From Branchiostoma lanceolatum (taxonomy: Eukaryota > Chordata > Leptocardii > Amphioxiformes > Branchiostomatidae), in NCBI RefSeq assembly GCF_035083965.1, contig NC_089727.1, positions 2,175,501-2,239,500 of the forward strand: DNA of 64,000 nt, written 5' to 3'. Below the pieces are notes generated by a model. That model was not told where the DNA came from. It ran no database searches and saw nothing but the letters and a program-made list of their open reading frames with translations. The position numbers and the translations under genes were made by a program. Shown piece by piece: positions 1 through 11,107 of the stretch (positions within the stretch are counted from its first letter, which is position 1; every line of letters starts with the position of its first letter).

Positions 1-360
1 CAATATCGTTAAAGTTCTGCATCAAAGAGAGAAGCACAAGCGAAGCATTACAATCAACACTGTTTGTCTGACAGTGCCTCACATACCATCACGTCCACCT
101 ATGAATAATGAATCATCCCCTATGCATCAACTAAGACGGAACACATCTTGTCAAACACTCGAGTCCCAACCGTTATGTCACATTCTCTGTACGATTTATT
201 TTGTCGTAGGGTGTACGTCAAGGCTATGATAGAAGCAATCGTCGACAGAAATCCCGGGCAGACTTTTCATATACAAGATATAATAGAATTTCGTCCCCAA
301 AATTCCCCCCAACTTGCTGTTGTTTATCGGTATTTCAATGCAAGGGTAAATCAACACAGC
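1..360. other. Intron 1 of copy 1, with remains of an older upstream unit
   Basis: No gene is supported here. The segment matches 26930-27295 and 33660-33957, which also lie inside or next to intron 1 of family members. Its left end begins where the degenerate first exon at 26879-26934 would end, so an eroded older exon 1 probably sits just outside the window. The open frame at 148-387 is a by-product of this repeated DNA. Confidence 0.5.
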
Positions 361-367
361 GACTTAC

Positions 368-455
368 CCGGATCGAAGCCATCGTAGTTCCAGTAGATTC
401 CGACGGCAACGGCGCCGAGTAACACCAACAGACTGACTCGCACTAGGAGCGACAT
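368..455 (-). CDS. Copy 1: exon 1 of an HSD11B1-like dehydrogenase (partial gene)
   Basis: Only the first coding exon lies in the window; the rest of the gene is beyond the left edge. Read on the minus strand it starts with ATG at 455 and ends at a GT donor (gtaagt, just left of 368) after 88 bp, the length of exon 1 in every other copy. It encodes a short basic start, a hydrophobic stretch of about 18 residues (VSLLVLLGAVAVGIYW) and NYDGFDP. In the HSD11B1 family this is the ER signal-anchor. The donor is phase 1, as in the other copies. The upstream region (to the right) carries the GCCGCAAAACG inverted repeat at 532-563. The exon is clear; whether the gene is intact cannot be seen. Confidence 0.8.
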
Positions 456-1030
456 CGCGCGTGTGTGTGTGTGTGCTTAGACAGGTAAGACAATGGTTCA
501 CAGTAGAAACCTGCTGTTGACTCAAGCCCACGCCGCAAAACGGGGGTGTCGTCAACTTACGGCAGACCTGGGCCGCGTGAAGCCGCTTGTGCACTGTTAC
601 TAAGCGTTGTTTAAGGATTGCCCGTCTGTCCAGTTTTACAGACAAAAATGGCACTAAGGATGTATCACAACGCTCCATTGTAATGTGGAAATCACAGAGA
701 GAGGGGAGACATGTATGAATACACGCACTCGCCCACACACACACGCACAAAATTAACTAGCTGCTAATAAATCTTGAGTTCGCTCAGCAGCAAATAAAAG
801 AAAAAAGTAGCCACCTCGTTCCCTTTTGACGCAGTCTTTTATATGACGCCTAGCGGAAGTCATGCGATCAGCAGCCAACGCACAGCGAGCGACCAAACGT
901 TCTCATCAAACATTTATTTATTCCTCTACCATCCAGCACAGTTTCCACCACGCTGTCTTGCACAGAAGAATATCTTTGGCTTTTGCAACTACTTTGCTGC
1001 CCTCCTTTAAACATGAACTTAACTTTATAC

Positions 1031-1207
1031 ATCAACTCCCTCCCAGCCCACTGCTTTCCCCCCGAATATAACCTACAAACCTTCAAAACAAACCTACGCC
1101 GCTGGCTCTCACCTATGGGTATGCTACATTAGTTCAATTGGTTCAATGCTGGGAAGTGGCCCCTTACGGCCTTGCATTGAGCGAGATCGTTAAAAAAAAC
1201 TAGTAGA
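1031..1207 (+). mobile_element. LINE 3'-end fragment with a 7-bp target duplication
   Basis: This 177-bp segment is flanked by tttatac at 1024-1030 and 1208-1214. It interrupts a spacer sequence that is continuous at about 8450-8510. One plus-strand frame reads FKTNLRRWLSP, resembling the extreme C-terminus of CR1-like LINE reverse transcriptases, followed by a short 3' region and an A-run (about 1192-1199). I read it as a 5'-truncated non-LTR insertion. Family assignment is tentative. Confidence 0.5.
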
Positions 1208-2769
1208 TTTATACAATATACTCCCTTAATTGCCACGCCATATCAAACCTCCGGGTGATCAAATCATTAACTTCCTGTATTCACTTTAAGGTAACTCAAG
1301 TGTTGAATTTGGTAACCAAATCATCACCTGCTATCATCATGCTTCTGCACGGTTCAAACCTGTTTTACTCATTCCCGTGTACATTAGCCATATACCACTC
1401 CAGTTTGGTGCCCGTATCACCTTCAGATTGAAAGATACAAAACCAGACGTCGCATTGCTGTCCTATAACAAGCCGCTAGGGAGCCCAAAATCTAATCATT
1501 TCTAGGTCTCATCAAGACCTGCCCACATACAACATATAAACACTTGCCACAGTAAATCATACCATATTAATCTTAGCGTTAAGGTAGTCCATAATTTGCG
1601 GCATCAGAGCTCCGAATTTTGCCAAAGGCCAGACGGAGAACGGATGGTAGATCTCCCGGGCTCTAGTCACCCCTCCTCGGATGATGGCCATGGCGGTCTG
1701 GCCTACAGGAGCTACCATGTTCAGCATCTCTGGTGTGTTCTGTAAAAAACATATTTAGTAGGCATTCCTTTATAGTAGGTATTTTTGTGTCTTTTGAGGC
1801 AAACAATAGTCCAGTCTCTTATCTTCAGTTTGTTTATTTGGTTTCAACTCCTCGTTTTTTTAAGCATGCTGTCAACTTAATTTGTAGTCTAATCAATAAC
1901 TGGTGAAGGAGCTAGCCGCCAATAGCTACTGAGAGCTCGGTTGCAAATCTATAAGAATATGGACAGCCAACTCCTCTTGCAAACTTTTCACGTAATTTGA
2001 CTTTGAATTTATCTAGCTCTACTATTAGCTTGTAATTTCGTCTTACCTGTAAGCTTTGAACGATGGTCGGAGTCGCAATGGGGCCGAGCACGGCGAGAGT
2101 GACGGACACGTCCTGCTGAGCCTTCATCAGTTCCACACGGAGGGAGCTGAAGAACCCGTCCAGGGCAAACTTCACAGAGCTGTAGAACGTCAAGAATGGC
2201 CACGGTATTTTGCCTGTTGATAAACACACAAAAAATACAATACGATCAATTAAGTATTGAGGATGACGATGAATTGGTGCAGAGATACTTCAGATCAATT
2301 GTCGGCGTTCCTCTCTATTTATTTTGCCATTTAAAGTCCACGTTGCCTTCTTTAACTTCTAATAAAACATCTCGCTAGACTGCGCCAAAGTGGTTGATAT
2401 CATTGTTTTGATGGTATTTACCAGTCATCTGATGCAAACAATACATGAACAGAAATAATCTTACCAGCAGCAGAAGAAAGTACCACGATGTGTCCTTTGC
2501 TCTCCCTCAGCAGAGGCAGGGCCAGGGAGGCCAGTCGGACATAACTGACCAGGTTGATGTTTAAAAATCCACAAAGAAGTCCACATCTGGGTCCTGGTCC
2601 CACGACTTAAGCTTGCCCTCGATGAATTGCTGTTGTCAAGACTTGTAACTGGATCCGACATGGTTCAGCACCAAGTAGTCCAACCGACCTGGAGGGTTTT
2701 TTTTTACTATTCGGTCCTTCTTGTCTTCTTTGTTTTTTAGGCTACCAACTTCAACTTGCTGACGATTCT

Positions 2770-2910
2770 GTGTCCGATATACCGTATACTGTAAGGTTGG
2801 ATCCACTCACACCTGGAAGGACCCCTACTCTATTCGATGAGTGCAGCGGGTTCTTTAACGTGCTCCATGTGTGGGTCTCCTCAAACACGGGACCTCCTTT
2901 CCGAGGGACG
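2770..2910 (-). mobile_element. Truncated tRNA-like SINE in intron 3 of copy 2
   Basis: This is the same repeat as in intron 3 of copies 3, 8, 9 and 10, but cut at about 2910, where it is fused directly to exon 3 of copy 2. Presence at the same intron position in several copies shows that insertion preceded the gene duplications. Confidence 0.55.
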
Positions 2911-3532
2911 TCTCCTGGGCACCCAGAGACTTCGCCTTCGCTACGACCTGAGGAAAAACCAAGCGCCAGAGACGTATTTAGATATATTTCATGACTTGTA
3001 CGGCACATGTCCAACAAGAACAAAATGAACAGGAGATAACAAATAAGGAATTTCTTTCTGCGCCGTAGAAAGCCAGCGGGAGGCCCATGTACAACTTGAA
3101 CGAACGAACTTTCCTTTTCTCGACCCCTACCAACCTACCAAATATCATAAGTATCCATTCACATCTTTTCGAGTTATACTGTCCATAAACACACACGAAG
3201 CTGGTATGTTACGCCGAAGGGCGGGTATACTAGCCATATCGATCCAGATACGGATACACACAGAGAGACAAACACACAAAAGGCACCGAAAACATAACTC
3301 TCTTATCGAAAGTGATAAAAAAAACATATTGTAACCTCTTTCCGTCTGTTCTCCCTCCTGGCTGTGATGAGGATCTTTGCTCCCAGCCGGGCGTACTGGT
3401 ACGCCATCTTTTCGCCGATACCGGTACTGCAGCCCGTGATGACGACAGTGGCCCCCCGCAGAGACTCTGTTCATTAATGATACATTGTATGAATAATAAT
3501 CTAGTACAGATTTGAACTGTCGTTTTCCATTA

Positions 3533-3690
3533 GTCTCCAAGCAGACCCAACGGTTGCAAAGACCGTATCCAACTGGCAGAAGGAGTTTTTATAGCAACCG
3601 GCGGTGCCTGACAACTTCTCTGGCTGACTGGAGCTTCTCTGGCTAGCTTGTACGATTTTGGCACCGTGGAGATCTGCTTGGAGATGAATT
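3533..3690. mobile_element. Foldback MITE in intron 1 of copy 2
   Basis: The ends are inverted: TCTCCAAGCAGAC at the left and GATCTGCTTGGAGA at the right, with a further imperfect inverted interior. The same terminal sequence bounds the foldback elements at 12311-12441, 18818-18950 and 60759-60930. No coding capacity is seen, so it would be a non-autonomous DNA element. Confidence 0.5.
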
Positions 3691-4305
3691 TTCCATACCT
3701 GAGAAAGAAGCAATCCTTTTGGCGAAGCCCGCCCGCCGGCCTTACCGACTTCCCGGTTACCAGCAATGAAGGGTAAATAAGGACACGGGTAACCCCAAAT
3801 TTCACCCATTTTCGCAAAGGTTAAGTGCCCTTAAGACCTCATCTGCATTCATATCTGTACGAAAATATAATCATTGCTTCCTAGCTTTAGGGGATGAACT
3901 TCAAGTAAATAGTCAAGATCCCTTTTCAGTATGTTGTTCTGACGTGTTCTCGATCGACAAAGGAACTTGAAACAAAACGCCGAGAAAAACACAATATCTT
4001 AGATATGGCTGAGCTGATCGCCTTGAATCTTATGTCCTTCTATTCTCTAGTTGTAGCGTCTATTAACAAAATGTTGAACCCCGTGCCGCATACATTACAC
4101 TTTGTGTACCAGTTCCATTAATAAGGGCTATGTCCATACTGCCATACTTCGTCTGTTCTATACTTAACGTTATATTCTTATACTAACACATATGACAGAT
4201 ACATAACACGTATTTACCTAGATCGAAGCCGTCGTAGTTCCAGTAGATCCCGACGGCTACTGCACCGAGTGATACCAACAAACCAACCCACAGCAGCCGT
4301 GACAT

Positions 4306-4705
4306 TGTCAGAGAAATACCGCCAGCGACTCGATATCGCCACAGCATTTCGCCTATGGGGATTTACATGGTTAGGGACGCCAAATTAAGAAGATTCGACG
4401 CTTCAAACTTTATAGTATAGGGTGCACAGGAGAGGTATTGACATTGGGTATGTTTGAATTCAGGGCACAATCCTGACAAACATGTCAAAGTGAACTAGCT
4501 GCTAATAATCCACTTCATACTGGGGTAAGCAAGAAATAAAAGAAGATGATGAAAAGTAGCCCCCAATCGCGAGCCTGGTTCCCTTTTGACACAGTCTTTC
4601 ATATGACTGTGAGTGGAAGTCGTCTAAACAGCAGCCAACGCACAGCGACCGAGCATACATCCAAATCAAACTCAGACACATACACATTTATTTACATTTA
4701 CTTAC
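4306..4705. other. Promoter side of copy 2 and 3' end region of copy 3
   Basis: There is no gene here. 4325-4430 is the conserved upstream block shared with copies 3, 8, 9 and 10 (CGCCTATGGGGATTT ... TATAGTATAGGGT), lacking about 80 bp present upstream of copy 8. 4490-4680 is a repeated spacer block. TTTATT at 4687-4692 reads AATAAA on the minus strand, a possible polyadenylation signal about 600 bp past the stop codon of copy 3. Confidence 0.45.
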
Positions 4706-5310
4706 CATTAACTTTACGTAACCAAATCATTAGCTTTCCACGTAACTATTCGTTAATTCCAGATTACCAAATAATTCATTTACAGTGCGCAAAATCATTA
4801 ATTAGGAGGTGACCAAATTATGAAACTTCCGGATAACCAAATCATTAACTGATAGGTTAACAAATTAGGAATTTTCAGGTATCCAAATTGTCAACTACCT
4901 GGTAACAAAATCATCATCTTCAGTAACCTCCCAATAACAAATCATTAACTTTCCGGTAACCATATCATTAACTTCTTGATAACCAAATCATTAACTTCCC
5001 GGTAACCAAAGCAATAACTTCTCGAGAACTAAATCATTATCTTTCGGGTAACTAAATCATTAACAACTTGATAACCAAATCATTAACTTCCCGGTAACCA
5101 AATCAATAACTTCTCAAAAACTAAATCATTAACTTTCCGGTAACCATATCATTAACTTGTTGATAACGAAATCATTAATTTTTCGGTAACCATATCATTA
5201 ACTTTTCGATAACCATATCATTAACTTTTCGATAACCAAATCATTAGCTTTCCGGTAACCATATCGTTAACTTATCGATAACTAAATCATTAACTTTCCG
5301 GTAACAGGTT
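4706..5310. repeat. 23-bp satellite (aaccaaatcattaactt type)
   Basis: Diverged tandem copies of a roughly 23-bp unit (core AACCAAATCATTAACTTCC, with CCGGT or TTGAT before the next AACC) fill the spacer downstream of copy 3. Related blocks lie at 1240-1345, 8515-8695, 34890-35075, 39890-40620, 44270-44815 and 48110-48660. The right end overlaps the terminal codons of copy 3. On the minus strand the satellite lies between the stop codon and the first AATAAA, so it may be transcribed as 3' UTR. Confidence 0.8.
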
Positions 5311-7947
5311 AACCCTGACAGCAAGGTAGTCCACGAACTGCGGCATCAGACCGCTGAGTTTGGCCATAGGCCAGGTGTAGAAGGGATAGTAGACCTCCCG
5401 GGCGCGGGTCGCCCCTCCCCTTATGATGACCAGGGCGGTCTCGCCTTTCAGAGCGGCACCTTCCAGCACCGTATCACCGCCCGGAACATCCTGGAGCAAA
5501 ACCAAACCAAACAGAGAAGGTCAAAAGTTAGCTTGAAAGGTGGCATTTTTATAATTCATGAAGCAAGATTGAGCTGTGATTTCCAGTACAAAATGAAACT
5601 TTCGGTTGTCCAACTCAAGTCTTTGTCAAGTGATAAGCAAATTTGGTTGAGTCCAGTTTTTGTGTTGGAATTCGAAATTACAGCTCCAACTTGCTTCGGA
5701 ATAGACAAGGATTGTTAAGACTCCATCAAATTGACGAGTTTCATTTCCTAAGTAAAAGTCAAAATTTCCGCAAAAACTGTAAATATCTATATCTATTAGG
5801 TAACTACAATCTAGAGATTGAAAAATTGAGTTTTCCTTTGTTTGTTTGTTGTTTGTTTGTTTACTTCTTATGATAAACTAATGGCTCCTAATTCCGGGCT
5901 TACCTGCAACTTTTCAGAAATCTTTGGGGTGCCGATTTTACCCAGCACTACCAGAGTGACGGACACGTCCTGCTGAGCCTTCATCAGTTCCACACGGAGG
6001 GAGCTGAAGAACCCGTCCAGACCGAACTTCGCACAGCTGTAGAAGCTCAAGTTCGGCCAGTACATTTTTCCTGAAAGGCAAATGGAAAATTGATAAAGAA
6101 GAACACAATCAAGTGATCAATTATAACAACGTCAAAATTCATCGCACATTTCGTACGTCTCAATACAACTTTTCTCTCTCTTTCCCCTTTTCCTTATTCT
6201 TTCTCGTTCTCTTTCTTTCTTTGATACAGATAATATTTTCTCTCTCTTGTTATCTTTTTCTCTCATTCATTCACTTTTTCTTCCCAATCTTTCCTTCCCT
6301 CTCCCCTTCTCTTTCCCTCTCTTTTTCTCTGATTGACTTGGCACTATATTTGACAGCATTCACAATGCATTAACGAAATTATTTTACCGAATGCAGAAGA
6401 CACTGCCACGATGTGTCCGCTGCTCTCCTTCAGCAGAGGCAGAGCCAGGGAGGCCAGCCGGACGTAACTGACCAGGTTGATGTTTAAGAAGTCTACCAAG
6501 TACTCCACATCCGGGTCCTGGTCCCAAGACGTAAGCGTGCCTTCGATAAATTTCTGTTGTAGAGACTTGAAACTGGATCCCATGTGGTTCAGCACCAAGT
6601 AGTCCAACCGACCTGGAGTGGATTAAAAATAAGAAAGTTTCTAAACGGTTCTTCTTCTTTGTCTTCATTGTTTTTTAGGCTACCAACTTCAATTTGCTGA
6701 AGATTCTGTTTCCTATATACCGTATACTAGTGTAGGATTTAATCCACTTTCCCTGGGAAGGACCCCTACTCTTTTCGATGAGTGTGGCGGGTTCTTTAAC
6801 GTGCTCGAGGTGTGGCTCTCCTCAAACACGGGACCTCCAATCCGAGGGACGTCCCTAGCCGAAGCTAGGTACTTATTTTCAGTGACGTCGTCTAAAGTGC
6901 CTTTCCCAAGGGTACACGATCGGTGACATAGCCCGGGACCTATTGGGTTCTGGGCCGAACGCGTGGCTGTTGTGCCTCGCGACCCCACCCCCGGTTTTGT
7001 GCTTATTTCCTGGCGATTTTTTAATCGTATCGATGACTTATGGGGCTTACCGAATTTCTCCTTGGCTGTTTGAATGGTTCTCTCACAGTCCTCCGCCTTC
7101 CCCATGTCCCCGGCCACGTAGTGCGCCTCCTGGGCACCCAGGGACTTCGCCTTCGCTACGACCTGAGGAAAAACCAAGCGCCAGAGACGTATTTAGATAT
7201 ATTTCATGAATTGTACGGCACACTTCCAACGGTAACAAAATGATGAAATAACAATCCTTAATAATGGGAATTAAACACGAACTGCACCGAAAACGTAACT
7301 TTCTCGGCGATGGTAACAAAACATATTCTCACCTCCTTCAGCCTGTTCTCCCTCCTGGCTGTGATGAGGATCTTTGCTCCCAGCCGGGCGTACTGGTACG
7401 CCATCTCTTCGCCGATACCGGTACTGCAGCCCGTGATGACGACGGTGGCCCCCCGCAGAGATTCTGCTCGTTAATTACATAAAAAGTAGCCTTTATGTAG
7501 AGGTGATCACTAGTAAAGGATTGTTGAACTGTTATTTTCCGTATCTCACAAACAAGCAGTCTTTTTGGAGCGGCCCGCCCACCGGTTGATCGACTTTCCC
7601 GCTTCGGTGAACCGTGACCGTAAATAAGGGCAAAGGTAACGCCCAATTTCACCCATTTTCGCAAATTTTAAGAGCCCTTAAGTCTCTCCAAGACCTCATC
7701 TGCGTTCTAGATCTGATCTAAAATATAATCATTGATTCCTAGCTTTAGGGGGTGACCTGCAAACACTAGTTCTATGAAGGGCTATGTCCATACTTCCTTA
7801 TATGCTTCGTCGGTTCTATCTATACTACACCTATGAATCAGACAGACACCCCCATTTACCTGGATCGAAGCCATCGTAGTTCCAGTAGATCCCGACAGCC
7901 ACAGCACCGAGTAACATGAACAAACTAAACCACAGTAAACGAGACAT
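5290..7947 (-). CDS. Copy 3: HSD11B1-like dehydrogenase, intact, 307 aa
   Basis: Six exons: 7860-7947, 7333-7463, 7051-7162, 6388-6612, 5904-6070 and 5290-5490, all with GT/AG borders; they sum to 924 bp with no internal stop. Predicted to be an ER-anchored NADP(H)-dependent reductase/dehydrogenase. Visible features are an N-terminal hydrophobic anchor (about residues 5-22), TGCSTGIG at 40-47, Arg66 after ITA (the NADP-favouring position), LVLNH at 116-120, Asn156, Ser183, Tyr196 and Lys200 (YSCAK), then the GLDGFFSSLR helix and ALVIIRGGATRAREVYYPF. Length and motif order match HSD11B1 (292 aa in human). Assignment to the HSD11B1/HSD11B1L group is strong; steroid substrate and direction are not shown by sequence. 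The last codons (LLPES-stop) lie in satellite DNA. Confidence 0.88.
6160..6345. repeat. CT-rich tract in intron 4 of copy 3
   Basis: A long pyrimidine-rich tract (TCTCTCTTTCCCC-like) between exons 5 and 4. Orthologous tracts lie at 41495-41640, 45670-45850 and 52115-52265 in copies 9, 10 and 11, so it is a shared feature of this subfamily. Open frames in it are artefacts of low complexity. Confidence 0.75.
6722..7015 (-). mobile_element. tRNA-like SINE in intron 3 of copy 3
   Basis: The minus strand begins with a GTGG..CGAGGCACAACAGCCACGCG segment resembling a pol III A-box region, then a conserved body ending near GTAGGGGTCCTTCCC. The same repeat occupies intron 3 of copies 8, 9 and 10, and a relative with a clear GGTTCGAATCC B box is at 11908-12254. 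I call it a tRNA-derived SINE by similarity to that relative. Confidence 0.55.
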
Positions 7948-8022
7948 TGTCATTAGAATACCACTCGCTCTTCAATGCAAGCAATACAACCCAGTGTCTC
8001 GGGTCATTGCACAATGACTTTC

Positions 8023-8034
8023 TGACCCTGACCT
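8023..8034 (-). promoter_or_regulatory. Nuclear-receptor-like half-site pair upstream of copy 3
   Basis: On the minus strand this reads AGGTCAGGGTCA, two AGGTCA-type half-sites with no spacer, 76 bp upstream of the ATG. Matching sites lie upstream of copies 8 (one-base spacer), 9 and 10. A second pair, GGGTCA and TGAC in inverted orientation, lies just downstream (about 8001-8018). Function is inferred from motif similarity only. Confidence 0.35.
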
Positions 8035-8736
8035 CCTTCCACGTGCTGTCTCCACAGTATTTTGCCTATGGGGATTTAGGATTTACGTGGTTGGGGACGC
8101 CAAATTAAGAGGATTCGACCCTTCAAACTGTATAGTATAGGGTACACAAGAAATGTTTAAGTATGGAAATTGCGTATGTTTGAATTCAGGGCACAATCGT
8201 GACTAACATGTGAAATGAACTACTAGTAGCTGCTAATAATATGATGAAAAGAACCCCGTCAGCACCTCGTTCTCTTGTGACGCAGCCTTTTACAAGACGC
8301 TTAGCGGAATTCATGTGAACAGCAGGCAACGCACAACGACGGAGCAAACGTTCTAATCAATCTCATACACATTTGTTAATTCTTCTACCATGCAGCACAG
8401 TTTTACCGCGCCGTCTTGCACAGAAGAAAATCTACGGCTTTTGCATCTATTGTGCTGTACTACTTTATACCTGAACTTAACTATTAGATTTCTACTATTT
8501 ACTCCCTTAGTTGTCACGTGAAGTCATTAACTATCAGATGACCAAATCATTAACTTCCCGGTAACCGAACCATTAGCTTTACTCAACCAAATCATTAGAG
8601 TTCCACGTAACTATTCATTAATTCCAGATAACCAAATAATTCATTTCCAGTGTGCAAAATCCTAAACTAGCCGAATCATATACTTACGGGTAACCACTAT
8701 TTTTCAAAATTTATTTCAGATAGTTTATCGCCATAC

Positions 8737-9989
8737 CAAATTTCTCCTTGGCTTGTCAATCAATACAATATTCAAATACCTGAGAACACACACCAAGACA
8801 AACAAACAAACAAACTGAAAACGGTATCTTTGTTTTCACGGAGGTAGAAGACAAAACTTCCTTACGCGTTTTTTGTGGTGTTTGGAAGATTGATCAAAAT
8901 GAAACAGTGCAAAGCGGAGTCTTCTTACCTCCTTCAGCCTGTTCTTCCTCCTGGCTGTGATGAGAATCTTTGCTCCCAGCCGGGCGTACTGGTACGCCAT
9001 CTCTTCGCCGATACCGGTACTGCAGCCCGTGATGACGACTGTTGCACCGCGTACAGATTCTAAGGGACAATGTCGACCATGCCATACATTAAGGATCTTT
9101 ATAAGGACTTGTAACCGGTATATCCTGAGAAAATGGGAATATTCAAGCATGAAACGAAATTTGAGTCAAGATATGACGGTGCCTCCCGCCAGGACATATG
9201 GTTATCTAAAACACACACGCGTGTGAATATTTTGCTTGTTAACATTGTAACGTTACCTAAAACACACAGGCAAAGCGTTCCCACGCCTGCGTGTGTTAGA
9301 TGCACAACATTCCCAGACCGGAGGCACCACAATATCTTGACTCCAAGTTTGATGATTGATGACGTTCATTATTTTATAGTAGGTAAATCTAGCAATTATT
9401 CCTGTTGTTCTTCGGCCGTCGTTGCCGACGGTGACTAAACCATCACATCAGCTACAATCTACGGTGAGTTCGGAAGTGGCGATGAACATTCCTAAACAGA
9501 ACATTGCCATTCCTCAGTGGAATGCCCTGCCTGGCATAGTTGTGACGGCTCCCACCGTTGAGTCTTACCATGCCATGCTCCGGAGGCCTGTTCGCCTTAG
9601 CCCGGGATCTCCTAATTACTCTGCCCCTCGCGGGGTCATCTGGGGGTATTGGTAGTGGAAGTTGAATGGGATCTATCTTTATTTCTAGAGTTGAGGACTA
9701 ATCCCGTTAGCAGTGGAAAAATCTGCACTACTGACAGGACGACCCTGTCAGCAGTAGAAAAATTTGCACTGCTGTCAGGATCATCCTGTCAGTAGTGCAT
9801 TGCATTTTTTTCTACTGCTGACAGGATGATCTTGCCAATAGCCTTAGGCTTTCAATATAAAGGTGCCGTTTGCTGGCGTTTCAATGTAAAGGCTGACCTA
9901 CCCGGATCGAAGCCATCGTAGTTCCAGTAGATTCCAACGGCAACGGCGCCGAGTAACACCAGCAGACTAGCCCGCACTAGGAGCGACAT
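8737..9989 (-). pseudogene. Copy 4: HSD11B1-like remnant (exons 1, 2 and a stub of 3)
   Basis: Exon 1 (9902-9989) and exon 2 (8929-9059) are open and encode the anchor and TGCSTGIG. Of exon 3 only the last 17 bp with its donor remain (8737-8753). Compared with copy 6, a deletion of about 410 bp fused that end to intron-2 sequence normally near 25873. Exons 4-6 are absent: left of 8700 the sequence changes abruptly to 23-bp satellite. From here to about 11370 the block is a damaged duplicate of 25435-29145, the 5' half of copy 6. No functional enzyme can be made, though the promoter and first exons could still be transcribed. Confidence 0.8.
9702..9834. repeat. Alternating-palindrome array 1
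   Basis: Short palindromes built around CAGGAcGACCCTG or CAGGATcATCCTG alternate with GCAGTGCAAATTTTTCTACTGC-type spacers that are themselves near-palindromic. It lies just downstream of exon 1 of copy 4 and is matched at 28556-28680 beside exon 1 of copy 6. Confidence 0.7.
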
Positions 9990-10081
9990 GGCGAGTGTAT
10001 GTGTGTTTATACAGAGGAAGGAACAGGTAGGACAAAGGTCACTTGAAGCAAGCACCTGCTACACTAGTGACTCTCGATTGA

Positions 10082-10113
10082 GCCGCAAAACGGGGACGTC
10101 GTCGTTTTACGAC
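10082..10113. promoter_or_regulatory. Conserved GCCGCAAAACG inverted repeat upstream of copy 4 exon 1
   Basis: The arms GCCGCAAAACG and CGTTTTACGAC surround a short centre containing GACGTC. Counterparts upstream of other first exons are at 532-563 (copy 1), 19328-19358 (exon 1 at 19160), 28921-28952 (copy 6) and 34126-34157 (copy 7, arms nearly perfect); additional copies are at about 11414, 12930 and 17911. In each case it lies roughly 80-110 bp upstream of the ATG. It may be a promoter element or simply part of the duplicated unit. Confidence 0.4.
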
Positions 10114-10137
10114 AGGCCTGGATTGCATGTAGCCTAA

Positions 10138-10367
10138 GGCTGCTGGCAGGACGATCCTGCCAGCAGTGCAAAAATTTGTACTGCTGGCAGGACGATCCTG
10201 CCAGCAGTACAAAAAATTGCACTGCATACAGGACGATCCTGCCAGCAGTGCAAAAATTTGCACTGCATACAGGATGATCCTGCCAGCAGTACAACATTTT
10301 GCACTGCATACAGGATCGCCCTGTATGCAGTGCAAATTTTTGTACTGCTGGCAGGATCGTCCCTTTT
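10138..10367. repeat. Alternating-palindrome array 2, 41-bp period
   Basis: About five and a half units, each a 23-bp palindrome (GCTGGCAGGACGATCCTGCC.. or GCATACAGGATGATCCTG..) followed by an 18-bp palindrome (AGTGCAAAAATTTGCACT). The outer arms of many palindromes change together (TGGCAGG with CCTGCCA, ATACAGG with CCTGTAT), so self-complementarity is kept while sequence drifts; a few units are hybrids with mismatched arms. All six frames are open through much of it, which explains several spurious open frames. Confidence 0.85.
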
Positions 10368-11107
10368 TTCAATGCATTTTCGTAACCAATTAGAAGCTAG
10401 CATATGTAATTGCTACGGTAACAGCAGATATTAGGTGTTTCAAGATGTCGGCCATCATCACAGCGTATCTAAGGACCTACCAGGTGATATCAGCGCGATC
10501 CGATCGGATCCGGCGAACGCATGAGCTGGAAACCGGGCAATTTTAATTTCATAATTTCAGCTAGGCTTAACCTATTCATGGGGCATATTTCGGATCGTGA
10601 TTATAGTCATGTTTTATCTCAAATATCATCGATGTTAGGTGCCAAATTTCTGACATGCTCCTGGGTACTGTTACTCCCATCCGAGCCCTCTATTAATTGA
10701 GCTGAACTACTAGTTAACGTACAACGTACAAGTAACAGCCGTTTCGTTATCACAACTGACTCTTTTTTATGCTGAAATTTTTGAATCCGTCGAATCCTTT
10801 GTCGAATCGACAGCTTGAGAAACGCACTTTTAATAGAACTTATTAGAAGGAATCCACCCCCCTCCCACTGGATCCTAATGTCAATTGTTCAATAAATCCC
10901 ATGACTTCATCAGACAGGTGTGGTTGTGCTCTATTATTACGAGTCATGTCTTGTTTACTGCTCGCCACTTGGTACTCATTCAGTAACAGGGCGGCCTGGA
11001 AATCCGCCCAGTTGGAAAACTTATCTCCAGCCTTCATGGCTGCCGCCATGTTCCTCGCTGAGTCCTTTCGCGCGGGCAATCTTTTTGCGAGCTCTGATTG
11101 GCTGAAA

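Larger units (their letters stand above)
1557..4305 (-). pseudogene. Copy 2: HSD11B1-like dehydrogenase pseudogene
   Basis: Exons in transcript order are 4218-4305 (E1), 3336-3466 (E2), 2911-2947 (stub of E3), 2465-2688 (E4), 2047-2213 (E5) and 1557-1739 (E6). E1, E2, E5 and E6 are open and show the membrane anchor, TGCSTGIG and FYSSVKF. Two lesions break the gene. E3 keeps only its first 37 bp because a deletion fused it to intron-3 SINE sequence, removing its 3' part and splice donor. E4 is 224 bp instead of 225, with a one-base loss near 2552 that shifts the frame just upstream of the NINLVSY motif. E2 also has an E-to-K change after GIG. Exon 6 (NTPEMLNM start) and flanks match copy 8, its closest intact relative. 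The promoter also lacks about 80 bp found in copy 8. Confidence 0.85.

Noticed and set aside
9422..9655. Conserved 77-codon open frame, also at 26555-26788
   Set aside because: Both copies lie in duplicated intron 1 DNA. Most differences between them change the amino acid (M/I, V/A, T/I, W/L) and the third copy near 33540 is deleted, so it behaves as non-coding sequence.
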